Positions 1 through 5,299 of a stretch of DNA of 10,592 nucleotides are shown here, piece after piece. Origin of the DNA: WVZL01 sp041862375. Lineage in GTDB: Bacteria; Acidobacteriota; Aminicenantia; Aminicenantales; Aminicenantaceae. Both the position numbers and the translations under genes were made by a program. The stretch covers positions 1 to 10,592 of the forward strand of contig JBGVTE010000144.1 in NCBI GenBank assembly GCA_041862375.1, in the 5' to 3' direction. Each line of letters begins with the position of its first letter. Position 1 is the stretch's first letter. Under the pieces are notes generated by a model that worked only from the letters and a program-made list of their open reading frames with translations, did not search any database and had not been told where the DNA came from.

Positions 1-1
1 C

Positions 2-154
2 GCCATAAAAAAGTTCGGGCTATTTTCCTCTGCAATTGCCGGCCTGTTTCTATTTTCTGGGCAGAGAGGTTGTTACTATGACGACTGGGCAGATTATTGG
101 GATTGGTATAACTATGGAGACTGGGGAAATTGGTGGAATAACCCTAATCCTTAA
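2..154 (+). CDS. Small secreted-type peptide with aromatic-x-(Asp/Asn) triad tail; candidate radical SAM substrate (5' end missing)
   Basis: This is an open frame running in from the left edge and ending at TAA 152-154; no ATG, GTG or TTG start is visible, so the start lies upstream. The visible 50 residues begin with a Lys-Lys pair and a hydrophobic stretch rich in Phe, Leu, Ala and Gly, like the h-region of a signal peptide. Next come Ser-Gly-Gln-Arg-Gly and a single Cys (71-73). From 77 to 139 the protein consists of seven consecutive triads of aromatic, any residue, Asp or Asn; it ends Asn-Pro-Asn-Pro. Two different codons are used for both Tyr (at 74 and 77) and Asp, so the pattern looks kept at protein level. 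The next gene starts 21 nt downstream. I recognise no named family. A radical SAM-modified peptide (RiPP precursor) is inferred from the triads and from the two radical SAM genes downstream; a structural secreted peptide is the alternative. Confidence 0.6.
   Translation, partial: AIKKFGLFSSAIAGLFLFSGQRGCYYDDWADYWDWYNYGDWGNWWNNPNP
77..139 (+). repeat. Hexapeptide repeat Y-x-D-W-x-(D/N), 3.5 copies
   Basis: The 18-nt coding units 77-94, 95-112 and 113-130 each encode Tyr-x-Asp-Trp-x-(Asp/Asn), and a final half unit at 131-139 encodes Trp-Trp-Asn. First positions of the seven triads read Y, W, Y, W, Y, W, W and third positions D, D, D, N, D, N, N. Middle positions vary (D, A, W, Y, G, G, W). 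The DNA is not a clean tandem repeat because codons and middle residues differ. Confidence 0.85.
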
Positions 155-155
155 T

Positions 156-167
156 AAAGGAAGAGGA
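156..167 (+). promoter_or_regulatory. Strong purine-rich ribosome binding site for the 141-residue gene
   Basis: AAAGGAAGAGGA precedes ATG 176 with an 8-nt gap from its last base. It overlaps nothing coding and supports 176 as the start, in preference to the overlapping frame that would begin at TTG 180. Confidence 0.7.
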
Positions 168-175
168 ATTTAAAA

Positions 176-601
176 ATGTTTGGTCAGCAAAGAAGGAGAA
201 TACCGAGAAACTGGTACAATAAACTTGTCAGCACTCGTCGTTCTATCAGAATTCATGTGCGAGTTTTTAATCTCGCAGACCGATATTCAAGAGTCTGGCT
301 GCTCTACGGCACACACTCGAGAAATACGAGAAAGGCTAGACAAGGATTCTTCAGGTATCTGAAAGAAAGATACGATGAATTTTATACAGATTTCACAACC
401 AGAGAAATATCCGGCATGAGAATTGGGTATGACTTACGGAACAGGCTCCAAAGAGATGTTTATATCTCTGCTGAAAGGATTGTGGGTGATACGCCTTCAA
501 ACATTTTAAGAGAAGGGGGTTATGATATCTCGGTTGATGTTGATTTTGATGAATACTGGAATGGATATGAGGATGCAGTAAGCACCCGGCTCAAGCGGTA
601 A
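176..601 (+). CDS. Arg-rich protein of unknown function, 141 aa
   Basis: I do not recognise a family. The protein is unusually rich in arginine (24 of 141 residues), concentrated in the first 100 residues including Arg-Arg-Arg at 6-8. The last quarter is acidic (Asp and Glu at 117-133). There is no signal peptide, membrane segment or Cys, so a cytoplasmic protein is most likely. It has 11 Tyr and contains aromatic-x-(D/N) triplets at residues 13-15, 70-72, 127-129 and 131-133, the same kind of triplet that fills the upstream peptide. With 21 nt separating it from that peptide gene and a good ribosome binding site, it is probably co-transcribed with it. Possible roles, all inferred, are a leader-binding or chaperone protein for the peptide, a second substrate, or an unrelated nucleic-acid-binding protein. 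It is separated from the exporter/radical SAM block by 103 nt. Confidence 0.55.
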   Translation: MFGQQRRRIPRNWYNKLVSTRRSIRIHVRVFNLADRYSRVWLLYGTHSRNTRKARQGFFRYLKERYDEFYTDFTTREISGMRIGYDLRNRLQRDVYISAERIVGDTPSNILREGGYDISVDVDFDEYWNGYEDAVSTRLKR

Positions 602-630
602 TTTACAGGTATTCCTTCATCGAAGATATT
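602..630 (+). promoter_or_regulatory. Possible sigma70-type promoter for the 705-8176 gene block
   Basis: TTTACA at 602-607 (5 of 6 to the -35 consensus), a 17-nt spacer, and GATATT at 625-630 (4 of 6 to the -10 consensus). It lies directly after the stop of the Arg-rich gene and about 75 nt before the next start. AT-rich DNA gives such matches by chance, so support is limited. Confidence 0.28.
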
Positions 631-671
631 CCTTTAAATAATCATGAAAAAGTCCCATAAAAAAAGGAATA
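610..671 (+). repeat. Inverted repeat with two alternative left arms in the 602-704 spacer
   Basis: TATTCCTTT at 627-635 is exactly complementary to AAAGGAATA at 663-671, giving a 9-bp stem with a 27-nt loop. A second copy of the left arm, TATTCCTT, sits at 610-617 and could pair with the same right arm. The stem is AT-rich and no U-run follows, so this is not a normal intrinsic terminator. An attenuator, RNA-processing site or operator is possible. Confidence 0.4.
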
Positions 672-704
672 GTTCTATTTAATTCCAAATATTAGAAGTT
701 AAAA

Positions 705-1466
705 ATGATAGATAACTTTTCATTGAAGCCTGGAGAAAAGCTGGACTTTTCCCTTTTTTTTCAGGTATCAAAAACCCGAAGGATCAACTTAGGTGAAGCA
801 AAGGTCAGTTTCGAACGGCTGGAAATTCCAGAGAGAGAGAAAGAAGATTTAGGGAAATTAACTGTAGACCTCACTATTGACAGCAAATTTGAAGTTATTA
901 ATTCGCATTTTCAAGGCTTTGAAATCATCGATACCAAATTTAACAGTACAATTAGAAGCAACTATGTTATTAAAGATAAAAAGAGGACTGTTTACCAAAA
1001 GATCAATTTTGATCCTTCCAAATCAAAAGTGAACATTGACGAAACATTTGAACGTAATGATGGAAGAGGCGAAAGACCGCTCACTAACGTATTTCTTAAA
1101 GGACCGCCCCAATTTTATGATTATTTAGCTTTGCTGTATAAATTACGGTCTTTGGAATTACGTCAGAGCGAGATTGTTAGTCTAGCTGTTCTTTATTACA
1201 ATCATCTCTATCCCATTTTGGTCGAATATCAATTTAATGAGAAGAAAGAACATAATAATACTAAAGTTGAGTGCAGAGTTTACAGATTAAGATCTAACAG
1301 AGGTAAACTTCCTCCTCTTAGAAAGCAGTTTGAGCTGCAATCGGCCTCAGTCTGGATATCAAACGACGAAAATCGGCTGCCGATTTATGTAGAGATAAAT
1401 ACTCAGAAAGGAAACCTTGTCGCTGAATTGAAGCGCTTTTTACCTCCTAAAAAAAGTGATTCTTAA
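705..1466 (+). CDS. DUF3108-family protein, apparently without signal peptide
   Basis: The 253-residue protein has the landmarks of the DUF3108 family. Near the N-terminus (residues 10-36) is a Gly-Glu-Lys-Leu-Asp-Phe strand followed by a Gly-Glu-Ala-Lys-Val strand. The family segment with Tyr-Asp-Tyr-Leu-Ala-Leu-Leu-Tyr and Leu-Arg lies around 138-151. The C-terminal Val-Trp-Ile-Ser-Asn-Asp-Glu-Asn-Arg-Leu-Pro block is at 216-226 and the closing Leu-Val-Ala-Glu-Leu strand at 238-242. Family members are usually exported beta-rich envelope proteins of unknown function. Here the domain begins almost at Met1; an in-frame TAG at 693-695 excludes a longer start, so no signal peptide is encoded in this frame. 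No clear ribosome binding site precedes ATG 705. It overlaps the outer-membrane factor gene if that starts at GTG 1456, and so belongs to the export block. A periplasmic role near the exporter is inferred. Confidence 0.72.
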   Translation: MIDNFSLKPGEKLDFSLFFQVSKTRRINLGEAKVSFERLEIPEREKEDLGKLTVDLTIDSKFEVINSHFQGFEIIDTKFNSTIRSNYVIKDKKRTVYQKINFDPSKSKVNIDETFERNDGRGERPLTNVFLKGPPQFYDYLALLYKLRSLELRQSEIVSLAVLYYNHLYPILVEYQFNEKKEHNNTKVECRVYRLRSNRGKLPPLRKQFELQSASVWISNDENRLPIYVEINTQKGNLVAELKRFLPPKKSDS

Positions 1467-2862
1467 CTCTCTCGAACATATATCCAAGATAATGCCTGTT
1501 TTATTCCTTCTTGAGGAAATTCTAAGCTCTTTTTCTAAAAAAACCTGGAGTCTATTCAGACGAATTATAACTCGTTGCCGTATATACTTTGAGCTCGATA
1601 AAATCTTGAAGATTTCTTTAAACTTAATAATTATTGGAGTGATCCCTTTCCAGGTCGTTATCTCCCCGCTGCCTGTAGATAAAATTTACAAAGAAGTATC
1701 AATCGATGAGGCCCTGGAATTGGCTTTGAAAGGATCGCCTTTGCTGGTTCAGCCGCTTATCGAGGTTAATAAAGCAAAGCTCGGATTGAGCAGTGTTAAA
1801 TCCAAAAATTATCCTCAATTGAGCCTTTCTCTACGGCACTTCATAGATATTTTCAACCTAGACGAGCAGCGAACTGTTCCCAGTGTCGATTTTAACTATG
1901 ATTTTTTTTCTTTTATCAAGAACAAATATGAAGCTCAATACTACAGTAAGCTTGTGGACATATCTGTAACAAACCAGAAACTGCGCCAATCTCTTCTCCT
2001 TTCCTCTGTATACCAGGAGTTTATAAATTACAATTTTCTGAGTGATACTCTGGATTTATTACTCCAGGAAAGAGAGATGCTGCATGCCACTCAGGAGATT
2101 TTAGAAGTAAAACGAAAATATGACTTGATTTCTCTTTCCACACTGCTTGAAAACTCTGTTTTAGTCAAGAAGTGTGATCAGGCTGTTTTCAAGACCCGGG
2201 ACGAACTTCAAAGCCTTATTGACCGCTTTAACTACATTACAGGTTCTGATAAGCCTGTCCGCCCAGAAAAGGTTTCTCTCGATTTCAGCAGGTTGTCATC
2301 CCGGCAAATCAGCGATTTTGCCGAAGTCATGGCCAAACAAAATGTTGATGCAACTAAACTGCTTCTTAAAGGGGCGAAAATGCCCACTCTTCCCTCTCTC
2401 CAATTAGACACCTACTCTACCTTTCCGGTTCTCAAAGAGATGAGTTTTATGAAAAGCTTTTGGATTTCTGTAACTTTGAGTTATATTATTTATGATAGAG
2501 GAGAAAGGAAGCGCCGGATTGCTTCGGCGCTTACCAGCTTAAAGGAAGCAGAGTATGAGTATGAAAAGATAAAAAATGAGAAATTGGCGGAAGTAAAAAT
2601 GCTCGAAGGAGATGTAGAAGATATGAGACGTCAAATTGATATCAATAAAACTGAAATTATGGCCTTAGAAGCAAAACTTGAAGAAGCCAAACTTGAAGAA
2701 ACCATTCAGCTCTTTCCCGAGAGAACCTATTCTCTAAAAATAAATCTGTTCGACAGAAAATTGGCGTATCTGAGAAACAATCTTGCTCTTCTGCTTATCC
2801 AGTTGGATCTGATGAATAAAAAATACTCATTCATTGCGGAATCCAGCAGTGAGTTAAAATGA
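1456..2862 (+). CDS. TolC-like outer-membrane efflux protein (OEP family)
   Basis: This is the outer-membrane channel of a tripartite exporter. Long amphipathic helices follow a Val-Ser-Ile-Asp-Glu-Ala-Leu-Glu-Leu-Ala opening (residues 81-90), the usual first helix of TolC-type proteins. The second half has a predicted beta stretch (about 332-344, Phe-Trp-Ile-Ser-Val-Thr-Leu-Ser-Tyr) followed by Tyr-Asp-Arg-Gly-Glu-Arg and a helix rich in Glu and Lys, also typical. The start is uncertain. GTG 1456 gives 468 residues and overlaps the upstream stop by 11 nt, but adds about 50 residues before the likely signal peptide. ATG 1492 is possible. TTG 1606 gives a 418-residue product that begins directly with a Lys and a hydrophobic signal segment, which fits an exported protein best. 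No strong ribosome binding site marks any of the three. The stop overlaps the adaptor start (ATGA), consistent with coupled translation. Confidence 0.8.
   Translation: MILNSLEHISKIMPVLFLLEEILSSFSKKTWSLFRRIITRCRIYFELDKILKISLNLIIIGVIPFQVVISPLPVDKIYKEVSIDEALELALKGSPLLVQPLIEVNKAKLGLSSVKSKNYPQLSLSLRHFIDIFNLDEQRTVPSVDFNYDFFSFIKNKYEAQYYSKLVDISVTNQKLRQSLLLSSVYQEFINYNFLSDTLDLLLQEREMLHATQEILEVKRKYDLISLSTLLENSVLVKKCDQAVFKTRDELQSLIDRFNYITGSDKPVRPEKVSLDFSRLSSRQISDFAEVMAKQNVDATKLLLKGAKMPTLPSLQLDTYSTFPVLKEMSFMKSFWISVTLSYIIYDRGERKRRIASALTSLKEAEYEYEKIKNEKLAEVKMLEGDVEDMRRQIDINKTEIMALEAKLEEAKLEETIQLFPERTYSLKINLFDRKLAYLRNNLALLLIQLDLMNKKYSFIAESSSELK
1606..1672 (+). other. Probable true start (TTG) and signal peptide of the OEP protein
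   Basis: Starting at TTG 1606 the product opens Met-Lys-Ile-Ser-Leu-Asn, followed by Leu-Ile-Ile-Ile-Gly-Val-Ile, a standard signal-peptide layout. The 50 codons between GTG 1456 and this point carry several basic residues and a second hydrophobic patch that outer-membrane factors do not normally have. A weak GAG at 1591 is the only ribosome-binding-site-like sequence. Confidence 0.4.
2671..2700 (+). repeat. Short tandem repeat inside the OEP gene
   Basis: Two 15-nt units, 2671-2685 and 2686-2700, differ at one base and encode Ala-Lys-Leu-Glu-Glu twice. They fall in a predicted long helix of the channel, so the duplication would extend the helix by about one and a half turns. Confidence 0.7.
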
Positions 2863-4064
2863 GAAAAATAAGAAAAAGTATTGTATTTTCAATTATAGCA
2901 GTGCTGGCTGTGATTGTTATTCTGCTTATTCTGTTCAAAGGGAGGCTCTTCCCCCCTTCAGGTGGAGAGGATTTTTCTTCAGAGAGACCGTTTAAAGTCT
3001 TTTATACGGATTTGTTTGATAAGATCAATGAAATAGGAGAGGTGCATCCTGTAGAGATATATAATCTAAGATTTCCTGTGAGTGAGGAAGTATCCAAAAT
3101 CTATGTTTCAGAAGATAGTATGGTAAAAAAAGGAGATTTATTGATCTGTGTGGATAACACACAAATTTCAGCACAAACGAAGAGCCTTGAAGCAAAAGTT
3201 TTAGAGGCTGAATACAATCTCAGAGCTTCGGATGTCTACGACTCTAAAAAGACGCTGGAAATCCAGGAGAAAAAAATGAATGCCAAGAACACTGTGGCAA
3301 TGAGCGATAAAACGTTAGCCGCTGCACAGGAGTTGCTTTCGAAGAAATTAATCTCGAAGGAAAAGCTCGAGCTGATTAAGAACCAGAACGAAGCTGCCCA
3401 TAAGGCATTCGAGATTATCCTCGAAGAAGAGAAGAACGCTGAGGATGAGAAGCTGAAAACAGAAGCTCTCTCAAAAAATCTCGAAAGTTTAAGATTCCAG
3501 TTGAGACAGGCCAGTAAAATTCTTGAGGAATGCTGTCTAAAATCTCCGATCGATGGAAAAGTGATCTGGATGAAGAGATTAAAAGCCGGTGAGCTGGCCG
3601 CAAAGAATGAGGTTGCTGTCCGGGTAGCTGACATGGATGAAGTTGAAATCAAAGCTTATCTTTTCGAGAGCGATGTCTGGCGAGTAGAATCCGGAGCTGA
3701 GATTTTTATCCGGAGCGGAGAAGAAAAAATTCCTGCTGCTATAAAGAGAATAAGCGACGTTGCTGAACAACTGCAAGGAGGAAACAAGTTTCCTTGTTAT
3801 CTGTCTTCTACTAATGTCGGCGGCAGATTCAGAGTAGGGAGCAATGTTGAGGTGGTTTTTCTCGTTGACAAAAGACCAAATATCCTTGTTGTTCCCTTAA
3901 AATACCTTGTCCAAAAGAAGGGTCAATTTTTTGTTTTCAAGAAAGAAAATGGACGTATTAAAGAAATCCTGGTTGAAGTGGGTTTTGATGACACAAAATA
4001 CATAGAGATTATGAGCGGGCTCGAAGAAGGCGATACCATTATCTATCCTTATGAGCGGTTCTAA
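2859..4064 (+). CDS. Periplasmic adaptor (membrane fusion protein), MacA/HlyD-like
   Basis: The 401-residue protein links an inner-membrane permease to the outer-membrane channel. An N-terminal anchor helix spans about residues 8-26, preceded by basic residues. The first half of the lipoyl domain is at about 72-100 (Val-Ser-Glu-Glu-Val-Ser-Lys-Ile ... Val-Lys-Lys-Gly-Asp-Leu-Leu). A long Lys/Glu-rich coiled-coil hairpin fills about 103-225. The second lipoyl half follows at 226-258, with the family motif Lys-Ser-Pro-Ile-Asp-Gly-Lys-Val at 228-235. The beta-barrel (about 260-335) and membrane-proximal domain (about 340-401) complete the usual order. Length and order match MacA-type adaptors. 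The start codon overlaps the OEP stop by 4 nt with a GAG 5 nt upstream. Its substrate cannot be read from the sequence; the neighbouring radical SAM enzymes suggest a modified peptide. Confidence 0.88.
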   Translation: MRKIRKSIVFSIIAVLAVIVILLILFKGRLFPPSGGEDFSSERPFKVFYTDLFDKINEIGEVHPVEIYNLRFPVSEEVSKIYVSEDSMVKKGDLLICVDNTQISAQTKSLEAKVLEAEYNLRASDVYDSKKTLEIQEKKMNAKNTVAMSDKTLAAAQELLSKKLISKEKLELIKNQNEAAHKAFEIILEEEKNAEDEKLKTEALSKNLESLRFQLRQASKILEECCLKSPIDGKVIWMKRLKAGELAAKNEVAVRVADMDEVEIKAYLFESDVWRVESGAEIFIRSGEEKIPAAIKRISDVAEQLQGGNKFPCYLSSTNVGGRFRVGSNVEVVFLVDKRPNILVVPLKYLVQKKGQFFVFKKENGRIKEILVEVGFDDTKYIEIMSGLEEGDTIIYPYERF

Positions 4065-4084
4065 AAGGATTTGAAATACCAGAA

Positions 4085-5299
4085 ATGTTTTGGGAGTACA
4101 TAAAGGCTGCTTTTTCCCGTTTTTTCAGCTATACGCTTGTTACCCTTCTGGCTATTCTGGGAATTTCCATCGCGGCGGCAACGTTTGTAGCAACGTTTGC
4201 AGTCGGAAGCAACGCTCGAACTCAAATCCTTTCTGATATTCAAGAAATGGGGACAAACCTTGTCTTTATTCGGAGCATTCGTATTCCGACAACACGGGAC
4301 CCCTGGATGTCCAGGCTGGATTTGAACCTTGACGATGTGGACTTTTTAAAGAGAAATATCCTAAACATCCAGTTCATCGCTCCCCAAATTGTTTATGATG
4401 ATATTGTCCGCTTCGGCAACAACAAGCTCTTAAAGCATATTGAAGGAACTACTTCTGAATCTCAACATATCCAGAATTTAGAGCTCGAAAGAGGCAGGTT
4501 TCTTAACTTATTCGACATAAATAACTATCGCAACGTGTGTATCCTTGGAGCTGATTTAGCTTCGGAGCTGTTCGGCTATGAAGATCCTGTAGGACAGACA
4601 ATTTTTATCGGAGAGAAATTTTTTACTGTGATAGGCATTCTTGTTAAGAAGCCGAGCACTTTCTACTTTGACTACAATGACAGAGTCGTCATTCCGGTGA
4701 CTACTCTGCAGAGAAGCCGGAATTTGGGAAATAACATAGACACGATTTCAATCAGCACTTTCGATGCCTCTCAAGCCCCGCCCATGGTCGACCAGATTGC
4801 TCAACAGTTAACCGAACATCATGGTGAAAAGAATTTTAACGTCTGGTGCCAGGAAGTTTTCCTACAGCAGAGAAAGCAGATAGCAGACATTTTCCAACTG
4901 CTCATGATCTCGCTGGCCATGATATCCCTTCTTGTTGGAGGAATCGGGGTGATGAATATTATGTTAATGTCAGTCCGTGACAGAACCAGAGAAATCGGGA
5001 TAAGACGGTCAGTCGGAGCAACGAAAAGAAGCATAATACTCCAGTTCCTTCTGGAGGCCACTATGATCAGCATGATTGGCGGCTTTTTTGGAATCATAAT
5101 CGGGACTTATTTGGGCCGTGGAATATCACGTATTTTAGCCATTTTCTTGAATTTGTCTGTTGAATGGGCAGCTATCTGGTCACCGGGTATCATCGTAATC
5201 AGTTTTCTTTCAGTCTGCTTAATTGGAATCCTATCAGGGCTCTACCCTGCTTATCGGGCTTCTATAGTTCAACCTGCTGAGGCTTTGCGGTATGAATGA
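4085..5299 (+). CDS. MacB/FtsX-type ABC transporter permease without ATPase domain
   Basis: The 404-residue inner-membrane protein has one transmembrane segment at about 16-40, a periplasmic MacB-type core domain (about 41-265), then three segments at about 271-296, 323-345 and 366-388. The family signature Gly-Gly-Ile-Gly-Val-Met-Asn-Ile-Met-Leu (285-294), the Arg-Glu-Ile-Gly-Ile-Arg-Arg-Ser-Val-Gly-Ala loop (302-312) and the C-terminal Tyr-Pro-Ala-Tyr-Arg-Ala with Pro-Ala-Glu-Ala-Leu-Arg-Tyr-Glu end are all present. MacB itself carries its ATPase in the same chain; here there is none, so a separate LolD/YtrE-like ATPase must be supplied from elsewhere, and none is in the window. It starts 20 nt after the adaptor, with AAGGA at 4065-4069 somewhat far upstream, and its last 8 nt overlap the first radical SAM gene. 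MacB-type systems use periplasmic energy transfer and export peptides, lipoproteins or drugs. Confidence 0.88.
   Translation: MFWEYIKAAFSRFFSYTLVTLLAILGISIAAATFVATFAVGSNARTQILSDIQEMGTNLVFIRSIRIPTTRDPWMSRLDLNLDDVDFLKRNILNIQFIAPQIVYDDIVRFGNNKLLKHIEGTTSESQHIQNLELERGRFLNLFDINNYRNVCILGADLASELFGYEDPVGQTIFIGEKFFTVIGILVKKPSTFYFDYNDRVVIPVTTLQRSRNLGNNIDTISISTFDASQAPPMVDQIAQQLTEHHGEKNFNVWCQEVFLQQRKQIADIFQLLMISLAMISLLVGGIGVMNIMLMSVRDRTREIGIRRSVGATKRSIILQFLLEATMISMIGGFFGIIIGTYLGRGISRILAIFLNLSVEWAAIWSPGIIVISFLSVCLIGILSGLYPAYRASIVQPAEALRYE
4178..4201 (+). repeat. 12-nt tandem duplication in the first membrane segment of the permease
   Basis: Two near-identical 12-nt units (4178-4189 and 4190-4201, one difference) encode Ala-Thr-Phe-Val and Ala-Thr-Phe-Ala. 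The duplication is in frame and adds four residues to or near the first membrane helix. Confidence 0.6.
5279..5282 (+). promoter_or_regulatory. Ribosome binding site inside the permease end for the first radical SAM gene
   Basis: GAGG lies 9 nt before ATG 5292 and is itself coding for the permease. A second ATG at 5296 is out of frame. The placement implies translational coupling of permease and enzyme. Confidence 0.5.

Noticed and set aside
180..362. Overlapping + strand frame beginning at TTG inside the Arg-rich gene
   Set aside because: It is shorter, has a poorer start position relative to the ribosome binding site, and is contained in the longer frame that starts at ATG 176.
3236..3652. 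Antisense frame opposite the adaptor gene, rich in Ser and Phe
   Set aside because: It is the reverse reading of a Glu/Lys-rich coiled coil, which routinely yields Ser/Phe-rich open frames; it has no start signals or recognisable domain.
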